From positions 1 through 64,000 of the forward strand of contig WRAY01000004.1 of NCBI GenBank assembly GCA_009779975.1: a stretch of 64,000 nucleotides of DNA, read 5' to 3'. Origin of the DNA: Bacillota bacterium (GTDB lineage: Bacteria > Bacillota > Clostridia > Christensenellales > Pumilibacteraceae). Positions 19,401-28,894 of the stretch are shown in pieces; position 1 is the first letter of the stretch, and each line of letters opens with the position of its first letter. The position numbers and the translations under genes were made by a program. Below the pieces are notes generated by a model. That model worked only from the letters and a program-made list of their open reading frames with translations, was not told where the DNA came from and did no database searches.

Positions 19401-22400
19401 CACGATGTAACAGGCGGTTTCAACACTTTGAGCGGAAGAATTGCCGGCATTGCAGGAGGTGTTCACACCCAAGCAACCGTTCTTCCTAATTTCAATCTGG
19501 CAGCATATCGTGCAGATGAAGGTTTCCCTTCAAGAACCTACACGGGACTTGAAAGAAACGCAGTCGGTATAATACCAAATGCTACTCCATTGTCAGTTGC
19601 AACTTGGCAAAACGGACTAAACAGGTCAGACCAACTTGCCTACACTCTGGGAGACAACAGAGCGCAGCAGCAGTTCAACAATATCTATTCATATATGATT
19701 AGTGACATTGACGCAGATTTAGTGATGCTTCCTTCATCAATAGCAGATGACCTAAACAGCCCTGTTCGCCAACTAGTCCGCACTGTTCAGTTGAGAGTTG
19801 ACTTGAATGAAATACTCACAACTTCTCAAATGATAACTGACTTTGCTAATTTCCTTAATGTGTCTTATGGAGAATTTTTCCGTGAGTTTAACAACAGATA
19901 CGGTTTTTTCAACATCAGTTTCATAACGGAACAAAACTTTGTTCCGGGCGGTGTTCCAATCGGCACTTTGGTTTTGCATTATCAAGTTTTGATTTTCTCA
20001 GCAAGACCTAACACTGTCGGAACAAATTCAGTGACATATCTTTTCAACAACCTTGCACTGCCTGAGTTCACTCCTGTTGAAAGAACAACACCTTTGCAAA
20101 ACTCAAATGCCCACAGGTTCAACGCTCTTTTAATGGAAAGCACAGGAAGACTGCCTTCAGTAATGCCCGGGGCTATGAATATTCCTGTTATAACTGAACC
20201 GAGACCTGTCGGACTTGCTCCTCTTCCTCATATCACCGTTCACTCTCAAGCATCACTTCGCCTAGCAGGAAACTTCAGAAATGTTCCGAACATAAGCGTT
20301 GACGCTGTCGGAGTAAACGGTCAAAACATCGCAGGAGACTCTCAAGCAAACCTTGTCAGAGGTGTTGAAGGAGATAACGATGTGACTGTGAGAATTGATG
20401 CAGTTGTCGGTCGTGAGCAAACGGTTGAACTAAGTCATTTGGTCGGAGCAATTGCCGGACAAAACGACAACACTCTTGTCAGATTTGCATTTAATAACAA
20501 TAACAGTTCTTTTGGGGCTTTTGAAGAAAATATCAGAAATTCGACCAGAAACCATATGGATATTAGTTTGTCGAACACTTCATTCACATTCACTTCATTT
20601 GCTCAGATAAATAACATTAACGGTCAAATACCCGATGTCACCTTTGTTCTTAACATAATGCGTTTTACTTATGCTGATGGACAGTTTGTTCCTTTTTATG
20701 GCAGCACCGAAACGCTGACAGTGAGATTCACAATAAGAGTTGTGACTCCGCCTTTGTTCGTAAGACGCAGCGATGTGAGCAATTTGCATGTTGTCAGAGA
20801 GGACGGAGACAGGCTAATTAATCTTACAGGGATAGGCGGCAGACTGAATATGGACAGTTATTCTCAACAAAGACTGAGAGTTTTGAGCATCACAGTAAGT
20901 GACAGCACAGTCGCAACTCCGTCAATTGTTCATCAAGAAGTTTTGGACTACTATGGAAATCCTGTTCAAACACAAACTGCCGAGGCTATTTATTTTTCAG
21001 CCCACAGAAACGGCAGAGCATTTGTTGAAGTGACCTATGGATTATATATTCCGGGACTTTCACAATCGTTTTGGACACAAATAGTAGACACATTCACGAT
21101 ACTTGTTGAAGTTGATGTCCTCTACAGAACTATTCACATCACAGGTCACACCCACATTGACCACTACAACTTGGCAAGAGCAATAGAAGACGGAAATCCG
21201 GGAGTTCAGTTCACCGGACTAAGCCACAACAGAAATTTCGGTGAAAACGAACAAGGCTTTGAAATTCAAACAAGAGAAGGTGCGACTGCTCCATGGGTGA
21301 CAGTTCCAAGAACCCAATGGCCGCTGTTTATCCAAGAAATCCGCTATGACGGCGCTCGCACCAGAATTGACATAAGGCCGTCTCTTAATCAAATTGAAAC
21401 AAGGATAATGTTTAGTTTTGCCGGAACGGTCAGCATTGAAGGCGTTTTTGGACTTCGCACTGACAACTTCTTTGTCTATGCTATTCTTTCGCCGATAACA
21501 AGGCATTTGATAGTCGACGGAGACATCTATACAGTCAGGCTCTCCGGAACAAATAACCCCAGAACTTATAGTTTGTTATCTCATGGCGCTTTTGGAGTAA
21601 ACGGACTTTTCGACAACGCTGAATACGGATTAGACACATTCTTTGGCTACAACCCAAGAATAATGAGAGCAAGGTATGCAGAAAATTACCTAAATCAAAG
21701 AGGCAGATATTTTTTTGACTACAATCTGAACAGCGACGGAACAGAAATAACCTTCTATGGGTTGTGGCCGACTAAAGTTGGAGACACGCCTTTGACAGGA
21801 GAAGAATTGCCAGTTTTTGCGCTGATTATTCACGACACAAACGGTCAAGCATTTAATGTTTTGTTCAATGTCGAAGTTGTTGACATTCTCGTTGACCTAA
21901 CAAGACAGCAATATGTCAATATCTTGTGGATAACAGCATTGTCGCTTGTTATCATAGTGTTTATATTCTTCCTCATCAGTCTTTTGGTATACTGGACAAA
22001 ACGCGCTCGACAAAGACGAATTGTTGCGAAAAACCAAATGATTATCAAAATGCGTGACAAAGTTCACAATAAAGAAACCCACACTCAAGCGAATGTTGTC
22101 AAAGCCAGAATGAACATGGACGACCCGAGGTATCAAAAAATGTATACCAAACTTAGAGAAGAAAAAGAACTCGAGGCGGGAATAACACTGACGACTATTA
22201 ACGCTCAAAAAGCCGAAAAAGGAACAAAAAAGAAGAAAAAAGGCGGCAAGCGTTCAATTGAAGAACTAAAAGAAGAATTGGCGGCAAAAAGGGCTCAAGT
22301 GACTGCAATGCAAACTGAGACAATGCAGCAGCCAATGGACGATCCATGGGCAAACAGCGGAATGGATATGGATACAACGCAGGGCAGCCCCTACAGAGCG

Positions 22401-22493
22401 GAGTTAACAAGAGAACAAATTGAGCAGCAAATTAAAGAAAAACTAGGCTCAGAACCAATGATAGAAGTAGAAAGCGAGCCAATCATAGAATAG
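16404..22493 (+). CDS. Giant single-span surface protein with RCC1-like N terminus
   Basis: 2029 residues. A signal/anchor segment (about 16-40) exports the chain. The first few hundred residues contain RCC1-type motifs (EAGEDFAIGLTIDGELYGW, RTAAAFVTDRGFVYTWG); the rest of the ectodomain is beta-rich and aromatic/Asn-rich without a family I recognise. A span at about 1838-1862 (ILWITALSLVIIVFIFFLISL) is followed by a cytoplasmic tail of some 165 residues with a Lys cluster (KGTKKKKKGGKR), predicted helices and an acidic end. The next gene has the same topology. Both precede two cytoplasmic acidic/coiled-coil proteins, so a membrane-to-cytoplasm scaffold is inferred. The Shine-Dalgarno AAGGAAAA supports the start. 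Confidence 0.85.
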   Translation: MNTKSSFIHNKKRRLALFCFIALFVVMSIFTMGNFSVGFIQTEAAENRLIFVQVEAGEDFAIGLTIDGELYGWSLTREQTTFNQNINHIFSGDDEFEYTRRMWNYTLGDFYPGIPTRIPVNFREMRSSPSSYGGLAIGSVNTITNDRIVQIAATRTAAAFVTDRGFVYTWGIDVPNMGVETEVMERGLHLPWQSGLLHRNVLARSESRETPGEGLVGGINEYFPMSQPSFFVPDLIDFRTFRYFDAAGRHASGSDTFGIAIDNNNMENDIGARARRAVSIWGGTDNFVVQRHDGQFAAWGNLTYMQIPDDTFRPQPWSAGTPVSHLGVMGGSVIAGAGYLAHINGNALSIQGRNYHIPYFGAQGIPLGAGAGAFFERNTSHNPGHTLYGNFNQGFFPLINANGQDILMTFDGAAGDYYLHWDFDDNPLSYDFGTYRQSGFRRRPDNPVAIRNALFSDFQTTGVAVRSTNPAVPFFAGRADQDFADARLRMQNNTSANVALGNGIVYFIDSTNNVRFFGTDYNLGHRVSSGHVPANQTSFTGLPNAFNARQVVAGQVPLGSNVLLSDDFFVPGTGNREAYDTLFRRGGDMLLGDGTSDPWNWGHSYGDSPSQEGRGVFNNVTNRLSMNSILYDRSDEAHISAALRNDGLQVWAWNRDGDSTGNMPAFSGGAVHFHNFRLSPNHQISTITSGYGNNLFAISSQGVMFRIQWEYDFEYNGVTGFFVARAIADFQDENEGTLTGWQTTGLSNALRADFRVNVTCEDNIGRSLGEIATDNAVRVHIGYLTPGNGISPHDLTRLGFGAERYGLSSGRFSDYEESKLGHAYRLLTAPSMTNHVPFNAIDLNVTEIDANNPIQPLVPIGQFGMFLKGGNANQLGERMPLNPFNNQFFSININPLGGSTNRILNFDITPNQSTQNEIIRLVFWIGRVDNIAAMGFDDVDLIVYEARPVVLDIYIGNTPFDVVWNDEFLTDDGNFIDGNSRVPLLDPNVTYGRHYSVAVHDVTGGFNTLSGRIAGIAGGVHTQATVLPNFNLAAYRADEGFPSRTYTGLERNAVGIIPNATPLSVATWQNGLNRSDQLAYTLGDNRAQQQFNNIYSYMISDIDADLVMLPSSIADDLNSPVRQLVRTVQLRVDLNEILTTSQMITDFANFLNVSYGEFFREFNNRYGFFNISFITEQNFVPGGVPIGTLVLHYQVLIFSARPNTVGTNSVTYLFNNLALPEFTPVERTTPLQNSNAHRFNALLMESTGRLPSVMPGAMNIPVITEPRPVGLAPLPHITVHSQASLRLAGNFRNVPNISVDAVGVNGQNIAGDSQANLVRGVEGDNDVTVRIDAVVGREQTVELSHLVGAIAGQNDNTLVRFAFNNNNSSFGAFEENIRNSTRNHMDISLSNTSFTFTSFAQINNINGQIPDVTFVLNIMRFTYADGQFVPFYGSTETLTVRFTIRVVTPPLFVRRSDVSNLHVVREDGDRLINLTGIGGRLNMDSYSQQRLRVLSITVSDSTVATPSIVHQEVLDYYGNPVQTQTAEAIYFSAHRNGRAFVEVTYGLYIPGLSQSFWTQIVDTFTILVEVDVLYRTIHITGHTHIDHYNLARAIEDGNPGVQFTGLSHNRNFGENEQGFEIQTREGATAPWVTVPRTQWPLFIQEIRYDGARTRIDIRPSLNQIETRIMFSFAGTVSIEGVFGLRTDNFFVYAILSPITRHLIVDGDIYTVRLSGTNNPRTYSLLSHGAFGVNGLFDNAEYGLDTFFGYNPRIMRARYAENYLNQRGRYFFDYNLNSDGTEITFYGLWPTKVGDTPLTGEELPVFALIIHDTNGQAFNVLFNVEVVDILVDLTRQQYVNILWITALSLVIIVFIFFLISLLVYWTKRARQRRIVAKNQMIIKMRDKVHNKETHTQANVVKARMNMDDPRYQKMYTKLREEKELEAGITLTTINAQKAEKGTKKKKKGGKRSIEELKEELAAKRAQVTAMQTETMQQPMDDPWANSGMDMDTTQGSPYRAELTREQIEQQIKEKLGSEPMIEVESEPIIE

Positions 22494-22640
22494 TCAACGC
22501 ACAACGCATAATGCACAATGATTGTTAGAATTAATATTAAAATATTCTATACTTAGCATTGTGCACTATGTATTGTGAATTAAAAAAAATTCTGTCTTTC
22601 ATTATGCGTTATGCGTTATGCACTATGCATTGAAAAAAGG
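22494..22640. repeat. Heptamer inverted repeat (ACGCATA family) between the giant genes
   Basis: The left arm is CAACGCACAACGCATAATGC then ACAATG; the right part is GCATTGTGCACTATGTATTG and later CATTATGCGTTATGCGTTAT then GCACTATGCATTG. The 7-bp unit is clear. It abuts the ribosome site of the next gene and creates a false 10-codon upstream extension from 22618. Confidence 0.85.
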
Positions 22641-22647
22641 TGTCATT

Positions 22648-25600
22648 ATGAAAACAAAACAATTTTCAATAAAACGAAATATACTGATAGCGGCGTTTGC
22701 AGCGCTCATAAGTGTTTTGATAGCGCTATCATTTTCCATTGTCTTTAATAACAACAGGGCAATAAATGCAACTGCGAGCGGTGAAATATCAACACCCGAT
22801 GCAAATGTTACCGTTTGGAATATTGTGTTGAACATCAACGGAGTTGCAAATCCTGATGTTGAATCTGTGAGAGGTTCATCTTTTGTGCCCGGTTCTGTTA
22901 TTTATAATAACGGAGCAGGTATCAATCCTGCACGGTTTAGGGAAAGGACTTTAACCAGCAGCCTTTTTACTGACAATGATGCTTTGGGGGTTGAAGTTGG
23001 GGTTTTTGAAAACTGCAGCACCGGTACTCTTCAAGTTTATAACACTTTTGGAAATTTTTTCAGTATAGTTCCGACAGGCGATTCAACTAATGGTCATTTC
23101 ACTATCACTGCTCATCGCAGAATTGACAGCGCAACAGCAAGAATTTTGGTTGGAGCAGGAAGCAATCGCAGAGCGCACTACTTGCACATAGAAGTAACGA
23201 ATGCTTTTGAAATCACAAATTTTTATGTCGGACACTCGGTAGGGTCATCTCTTTACACAATCCCTGTTCGTAATTTTGAGAGTTTTTCATTTGACTTTAA
23301 TCAAAGGCTGTTAAATCGTAATCTTTTTGAAGATTTCAATGAAGCCGGCTTCGTTGACCAAATACTAGAGGGCGGAGTTTCATCTCCTTCAAGGCAAATC
23401 AGCAGTTTGCAAGGATTGAGAGTGACAGCAGTAAGAATGCGTTCATTCAACAACCAATATTTCTTCGGAGGTCCCGCTCCGAACAACACTAATGAATTTG
23501 TCGATGTTTCTTCGCAATTCAGAGCAGACGGAACGCCTTCACTATATATGGGTTTCAACCTCAACAACAGTGTTTTATCAGTTGCAGGTGACAACAGAGA
23601 AGATCTTTGGTTTTCTGAAAATTTCCGCAATATTCATGTTATGGAAATTGTCATGAACTTTGACGGAATAGGCTCGTTCACAGCCAAATATTTGATAAGG
23701 TTTATTCAGCAAACAGTTCCTAGTGCGCTAAATCCTTTTAGAGTGGCAACAAGACTTAATGCCGGAATTGAAAGAAGCGACCCTAATCACACTTTCTCAA
23801 ACCCAACAGACAATCCAAATTTGCCGGGCCGTTCTTTTTGGCAAACAAGAGTTTATGTCAGGTCTTTGGTTGTGTTCTATGGTATTGAAGATGCAAGATT
23901 TTGTGATGTAAATCCATGGGAAGCGCCAAGTGATGATGACGGCGCTTATTCACGAATTGAAATCAGCGGACCATATCTTGATGCGTTCGGCGAAGAGTTT
24001 ATTCTAGTCAGTTCAGCAGACCCGGTTGAAGTTGACCTCAATCTTATTGAAGGGCCTGCTCCTGTCAGATTTCGTATTGTTTTTCCAAGAGTTGATGAAG
24101 GAAGCGGAAGTATTTCTCGTCCTTCTAACCTCTACACTGTGAATTTCCAAGTCTATGGAATTCATTCAGTTGACCGTATAACCGTCTATAGAAGCAGCAT
24201 AGACATGGATGTTTCAGGAATTACTCCGCTGGCAGAGTTTGTCAGAAGAAACTACAGGCTTGACTCTGTTGAGATTGACGACGCTTATAGCATCACTGCT
24301 CAAGTTATCAGAAATCACAGAACAATAAGTTTCAGAAATGCTGTTGACGGCGAATCTGTGGAGGCTACTTTTGTCTTCACAAACATGGAAGGAAGAACAA
24401 TTCGTGCTCCCGGGACGATTGTTGTCAACTTTGGCTACAACAACTGGTGGGCAGGATTACAATCTTGGCAACGAGTGCTATATATTGTTTTACTCGCTGT
24501 TATCATCCTGCTATTGATTTTATTCTTTGTTTTCTTGTTCTTAAGAGGATTGATGAGAGCAAGAAGGGAAGAGCAAGAGGCAGTAGTGCCGCAAAGTGCA
24601 TATTTGGTCAAACTCAATCAAACGATTGCCGCGGCTCAAGCACAAAGGCGAATGACTCAAACAACTCATTCTCATGTTCAACTGAATCCGGCAGTATCAA
24701 GAGATATGTCAAACTCATCTCACAACTATGATGTAACTCATAATACTAATATTTACAGGATAGGCGCCGGCGGACAGCATCCGGCATCAGGCACGACAAC
24801 AACAACCGACACTCAAATGCTGTCGTCCGGAGTTTCTCATGGGCATAGTCATGGCTATGGTTATCAACAGCCAATCAACAGTTATGCACACACACGCATG
24901 GAAGACATCTATATTCCAATAACTGACGAAGAACTCCTAGAGAGAATCTATAAAGAAAAATACGCACCTCGCGGCATGACAGAACGCTCTTTTGAAAAAT
25001 CAAGAGATTTGCAAGACAGAGAGTTGGAAAAAGAAAAGAACCGTATCAGAGAACTCATCAAAGCAGGCGTGCCTGTTGATGAAGCGTGCAAAAGCGAAAA
25101 ACAACTTGAAGCCGAAAGGGAGGCAATTATGTTCGGAGAAAACCAAAATAGCGGTGTAATGGGTTCAAGCACGACGGCGATTATCCATATTCTTGGATTT
25201 GACCCTCTTGCCCCAACTGTTTCTGAAGAAGAATTTGAAAAAGACACTACCTCTTCATCGCCTCAAATGATAGTTGATGAGTTTGGCGAAGAAAGACTTG
25301 TCTTTGACGAAATGATGCCTGAAGATACGGCATTCAACGAGGCTCAAAGAGAACTCAAAAGGCAGCAAAAAATTCTTGCTGAACTTGCAAAAAGAGATGA
25401 AAAAATTGATGAAGCGGTTGCAAACTATGAAAACATGGTCAAAGCAAAGCAAGACGAATTGGGTCAACTTGATGATGACATAAGAAGTTTGACTGAAAAG
25501 TCTGCTGATTTGGATGTCCTGATTGCATCTTCAAGAGGTAAAGAAAGAGAGAAGTATATCAAAGAAAGAGAAATCGTTGAAGAGCAACTTGGCAATGCCA

Positions 25601-27951
25601 AAAAGAAAAGAGACCAAATTGCGAATGAACTCAATGAATGTGAACCGATACTTGAAGAGTTGAAGAAAGTTCAAGAACAGAACAAAAAAGATATTGCAGC
25701 AGCACAGACCGCTCTCGTTGTTGCGGAAAGAGAACTTAAAAAAGCAGAGAAGGCGGCAAAGGCGGCAAAAGAAGCAAGGATTAACGGACAGTTATACACT
25801 ATGCTTGAATCTGTCGCAAGAGTGGACAGAGATTTGTCTGAAGCAAACAAAAAAATCGCTGACTTAACTGAAAAGAAAGGTGAAGCAAGAGATGAGATTT
25901 CTCGCCTTCAAACAAAACTTCTGTCAACTACTGACCCTGAAGAAATAGCGGCAATCAACGCTCAAATTGAAGCGAAAAACAATCAAATCAAAGACATCGA
26001 CAGAGAACTCGAAAGACTAAGCAAAGTCAAGAAAGACAAAGAAAGAGAGTTGACGGCCGGTGTCAGACAGTCTAATGACTTTGTTATCAAAAACAAAGTT
26101 CCCTATGAAACTGTTGTTCGGCTTGAAGATGAAGCGCTCAAAGTTGTTGCGGCAGAAAATGCTTCAAGAGTTGCCAAAGAAGAACTTGAAAGGGCAAAGG
26201 TTGCCTTTGAAGAAAGCCAAAGAAAATATGAAAAACTCATCGCCGATATTGATGACGAGTTGGCAGCGGCTCAAAACGCTTTGAATGAACAGTTAAAAAT
26301 TATTGAAGAAGAAGCGGAAGCATTAAAAAATCAACTTGAAATGATAGATGCTGAAATGGAGAATGCGACTGAAGAAGAAAAACTTGATTTAATGCTAAAA
26401 CGCATGGAACTTGCAGAGCAACTTGAGCAAAAGCAAAGAGAAGCGGAAGAAAAACGAGAAGAAGGCATCAAGAAAAACCTTGAGAAAAAGGCAGAACTTG
26501 ACGAGAAGTTGAAAGATGCTGAAGAGCGGATGGAAAATGCGAAAAGAGCGCTCGACAACGCTGAAGAGGATTACAAAATGGCTCTTCAAAAATCTTCTGA
26601 GGACTCACAAGCAACCTTCATTCCATCAGGAAGCGGCATAGTTTCTCAAGAAAGACTGGGTCAAGAAATCGAAGAAGCAAGATCTCGCTACAACAGAGCA
26701 ACAGACGAAGTTGAAAAAGCCGAACACTATGCAAGGCTTACTGCTCTTCAAGCCCACAAAGCAGCGCTTGAAGCAGAAAGGGCAACTGATGCAAATCGTG
26801 AAAAACTTGAAGAAAGAGCAAAAGATGCTCAACGAGAAGCCGACAAAGCAAGAGCGGACTATGAGGCTATCAAACTTGCAAAAGAGAGAGAAGAGCAACT
26901 CCGCAAAGAAAGACTTGCCGAGGCTGAAAGAGAGGCTGAACTTCGTGAGAGAGAGTTGAAAGTTCGTGAAGCGGCACTTGCAACCGAAAGAGAAGAAGAG
27001 AAACTAAAAGCAGAACAGCGTGCTTTAAGAATAGCAGGACTGGAAGAAGAAGAGGCATTGACAGAGGCTGAAGCAATTCGCAAAGCAGAACGAGAAGCCG
27101 AGATGGCTCGTCAGCAAGTAGAGAAAGATGCTGAAATATCTCGTCAGCAAGCAGAACTGGACGCAAAAAAGACAATGCTTGATGCTGAAGGCGAGGCTGC
27201 AAAAATGATGCGTGAGGCTGAGGTTGAGGCTGCGAAATTGCGTCGTGAAGCAGAAGAAGAGGCTGCAAAACTTGCTCGTGAGCAAGGCATTGTTGCCGGT
27301 GCGCCTTCTGCAACTGACTCTGACAAAATAGCAAGAAGAAAGCATGAAATTCTCACCAAACGAGAAAAACTAAAAGACATCAAAACCGAAAAAGAAGGAC
27401 TTGACTTAAAAGAAGATTTTGTCAACACTCAAATGCGTTTTGATGACGAGGAAAAGACTAATCTTGATTTAGCACTCTTGATTGAACGCTCAATTGCTGA
27501 TGCTCAACTTGCGGCAGAACGAGCAAAATACAACGAACTTGCGAACAAAGAAAAAGAAGTTGTTGAAAGAGTTGTTGAAAAAGAAAAGTTAGTTGAAAAA
27601 GATTCTAAGCCTTATGAGAAAAAATACACTAAAAAGGTCGTAGAACGAGTCAACAAAATCCATCGTGAAGTGCCGAGCGGCAAAAAGAATGTCAAGAAAG
27701 TTCCTCGCCCTGCTTCCGCTGGCGGACGCCCAAAACCCGGTTCAAAAACAAGACCGGGAACAAGACCGGCAAGACCCGGGGCAAGGCCGGTAAGACCGGG
27801 AACAAGACCGGCAAGACCTGGGGCGGCAAGAAGACCCGGTTCAAAAGCAGGAGCAGCAAGAAGACCCGGAGCGGCAAAAAGACCGGGAGCAAGACCGGCA
27901 AGACCCGGGGCAAGGCCGGTAAGACCGGGGTCAGCAAAACCAAGAAGATAG
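22648..27951 (+). CDS. Giant transmembrane coiled-coil protein with basic RPG-rich tail
   Basis: 1767 residues from ATG 22648, chosen because AAAAGGTGTC precedes it and MKTKQFSIKRN starts the signal/anchor; the frame is open to 22618 through repeat DNA. Order: signal segment (11-33); beta-rich ectodomain to about 608; span about 610-634 (VLYIVLLAVIILLLILFFVF); His/Gly/Ser-rich linker about 670-755 (SHGHSHGYGYQQ); coiled coil about 885-1650 (heptad Glu/Lys/Ala/Leu with many EREAE-type runs); basic tail 1660-1767 with repeated RPG/RPA units. Topology puts the coiled coil and basic tail in the cytoplasm. The two following genes encode strongly acidic heads, so charge pairing with this tail is a reasonable inference. 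No enzyme domain is seen. Confidence 0.87.
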   Translation: MKTKQFSIKRNILIAAFAALISVLIALSFSIVFNNNRAINATASGEISTPDANVTVWNIVLNINGVANPDVESVRGSSFVPGSVIYNNGAGINPARFRERTLTSSLFTDNDALGVEVGVFENCSTGTLQVYNTFGNFFSIVPTGDSTNGHFTITAHRRIDSATARILVGAGSNRRAHYLHIEVTNAFEITNFYVGHSVGSSLYTIPVRNFESFSFDFNQRLLNRNLFEDFNEAGFVDQILEGGVSSPSRQISSLQGLRVTAVRMRSFNNQYFFGGPAPNNTNEFVDVSSQFRADGTPSLYMGFNLNNSVLSVAGDNREDLWFSENFRNIHVMEIVMNFDGIGSFTAKYLIRFIQQTVPSALNPFRVATRLNAGIERSDPNHTFSNPTDNPNLPGRSFWQTRVYVRSLVVFYGIEDARFCDVNPWEAPSDDDGAYSRIEISGPYLDAFGEEFILVSSADPVEVDLNLIEGPAPVRFRIVFPRVDEGSGSISRPSNLYTVNFQVYGIHSVDRITVYRSSIDMDVSGITPLAEFVRRNYRLDSVEIDDAYSITAQVIRNHRTISFRNAVDGESVEATFVFTNMEGRTIRAPGTIVVNFGYNNWWAGLQSWQRVLYIVLLAVIILLLILFFVFLFLRGLMRARREEQEAVVPQSAYLVKLNQTIAAAQAQRRMTQTTHSHVQLNPAVSRDMSNSSHNYDVTHNTNIYRIGAGGQHPASGTTTTTDTQMLSSGVSHGHSHGYGYQQPINSYAHTRMEDIYIPITDEELLERIYKEKYAPRGMTERSFEKSRDLQDRELEKEKNRIRELIKAGVPVDEACKSEKQLEAEREAIMFGENQNSGVMGSSTTAIIHILGFDPLAPTVSEEEFEKDTTSSSPQMIVDEFGEERLVFDEMMPEDTAFNEAQRELKRQQKILAELAKRDEKIDEAVANYENMVKAKQDELGQLDDDIRSLTEKSADLDVLIASSRGKEREKYIKEREIVEEQLGNAKKKRDQIANELNECEPILEELKKVQEQNKKDIAAAQTALVVAERELKKAEKAAKAAKEARINGQLYTMLESVARVDRDLSEANKKIADLTEKKGEARDEISRLQTKLLSTTDPEEIAAINAQIEAKNNQIKDIDRELERLSKVKKDKERELTAGVRQSNDFVIKNKVPYETVVRLEDEALKVVAAENASRVAKEELERAKVAFEESQRKYEKLIADIDDELAAAQNALNEQLKIIEEEAEALKNQLEMIDAEMENATEEEKLDLMLKRMELAEQLEQKQREAEEKREEGIKKNLEKKAELDEKLKDAEERMENAKRALDNAEEDYKMALQKSSEDSQATFIPSGSGIVSQERLGQEIEEARSRYNRATDEVEKAEHYARLTALQAHKAALEAERATDANREKLEERAKDAQREADKARADYEAIKLAKEREEQLRKERLAEAEREAELRERELKVREAALATEREEEKLKAEQRALRIAGLEEEEALTEAEAIRKAEREAEMARQQVEKDAEISRQQAELDAKKTMLDAEGEAAKMMREAEVEAAKLRREAEEEAAKLAREQGIVAGAPSATDSDKIARRKHEILTKREKLKDIKTEKEGLDLKEDFVNTQMRFDDEEKTNLDLALLIERSIADAQLAAERAKYNELANKEKEVVERVVEKEKLVEKDSKPYEKKYTKKVVERVNKIHREVPSGKKNVKKVPRPASAGGRPKPGSKTRPGTRPARPGARPVRPGTRPARPGAARRPGSKAGAARRPGAAKRPGARPARPGARPVRPGSAKPRR

Positions 27952-27954
27952 TTG

Positions 27955-28037
27955 GCAGTGATTGGTGATTAGTGGTTAGTGATTGTTGAAAGTTGATTTG
28001 TTTTATCAACTCACCAATCACTAACCACAAATCACCG
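27955..28037. repeat. Heptamer inverted repeat (GGTGATT family) before the 206-aa gene
   Basis: AGTGATT GGTGATT AGTGGTT AGTGATT on the left, CACCAATCACTAACCACAAA then TCACC on the right, with an inner GTTGATTTG...TATCAAC. The 7-bp phase is exact over four units. Confidence 0.9.
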
Positions 28038-28061
28038 GTCGCCGACAAATGAGGTGTCATT

Positions 28062-28682
28062 ATGGCAAAAAATGAAAACTACGAAGAATACGAAGAAGAA
28101 ATCATAGAGAGAGATGAGTATGTCGATGTTCCTGTTGATGAGGAAATCGAAGAATACGACGAGGACGACTATGATGATGACTATGACGATGACGAGTATG
28201 ATGACGATGAATACTACGACGACGAAGATGAGTATGACGATGAATACTACGACGAAAACGAAGACAGGTTTGAGCAAATCTTTGAGGAACTAAGGCAACT
28301 TAGAGCCCAACTATCTCATAACGCTCAGCCTTATCCCTATCATCAGCCATACCCCTACATGGGCATGGGCATGCCTTTTATGATGCCATATATGCCATAT
28401 CCTCAATACTATGGACCGTCTCCGAATGAGATAAACATGTATAATGAATTGGGCAGAATAAGGGATGATTTGACAAGGCAGAACAATGCGTTTGTCACTC
28501 ACACCGAAGTAGCAAGACTTCAATATGACATGTCAAGAGATCATCAAAGAAATGAAGATATGCTCAACATGGAAATAAGAAGGCTTAACGACAGGATAGC
28601 CCAAAAAGAAAGAGAAGTTCATTATCAACAACAAGCCTATCTGCCTCCGCCTCAACAAAGAGAAAGAAGGGAAAGATACTAA
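28062..28682 (+). CDS. Acidic-head, aromatic/Pro-rich cytoplasmic protein
   Basis: 206 residues, no signal peptide or span. Residues 1-67 are almost only Asp, Glu and Tyr after a shared opening (YEEYEEEIIERDEYVDVPVD). A short amphipathic helix follows, then a Pro/Tyr/Met-rich stretch (about 88-122, PYPY and MPYMPYPQYY), then a helical part with INMYNELGRIRDDLTRQ and an Arg/Gln-rich end. The opening and the YNELxRxRDDLTRQ motif are shared with the 2098-aa neighbour, so they are paralogous. The ribosome site GAGGTGTC is nearly identical to that of the 1767-aa gene. Acidic plus proline-rich composition recalls the APR segments of Mycoplasma cytadherence proteins, but no homology is claimed. Confidence 0.83.
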   Translation: MAKNENYEEYEEEIIERDEYVDVPVDEEIEEYDEDDYDDDYDDDEYDDDEYYDDEDEYDDEYYDENEDRFEQIFEELRQLRAQLSHNAQPYPYHQPYPYMGMGMPFMMPYMPYPQYYGPSPNEINMYNELGRIRDDLTRQNNAFVTHTEVARLQYDMSRDHQRNEDMLNMEIRRLNDRIAQKEREVHYQQQAYLPPPQQRERRERY

Positions 28683-28683
28683 T

Positions 28684-28742
28684 TTATTAACGAAAAACGC
28701 ACAATGCACAACGCACAATTATTGGGCGTTGTGCATTGAAAA
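28684..28742. repeat. Heptamer inverted repeat (ACGCACA family)
   Basis: ACGCACA ATGCACA ACGCACA on the left, GGGCGTTGTGCATTGAAAA on the right with an ATTATT loop. It may act as a terminator of the 206-aa gene. Confidence 0.8.
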
Positions 28743-28809
28743 TTTTAATGATTAACTAGTGTTGAACAAAAAATGAAAAAAATATTTTATGAAAATATGA
28801 GAAAGAGGC

Positions 28810-28838
28810 TTGAATTAAATAAAAATATGTGGTATACT
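28810..28838 (+). promoter_or_regulatory. Sigma-A promoter of the 2098-aa coiled-coil gene
   Basis: TTGAAT (28810-28815), 17-bp spacer, TATACT (28833-28838). The leader of about 50 nt carries (CA)n and the ribosome site GAGAGGAAGAG. Confidence 0.85.
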
Positions 28839-28894
28839 ATACTGTGAGTAATACTATATATCACTAAAAGCACACACACACGAGAGGAAGAGTT

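Noticed and set aside
24660-24910. His-rich stretch as a metal-binding regulatory domain
   Set aside because: SHGHSHGYGYQQ could bind metal, but it lies in a low-complexity linker and nothing nearby supports a metal role.
26870-27334. Minus-strand Leu-rich frames inside the coiled-coil gene
   Set aside because: Antisense of Glu/Lys/Ala heptads gives Leu/Ser/Phe-rich stop-free frames by composition alone.
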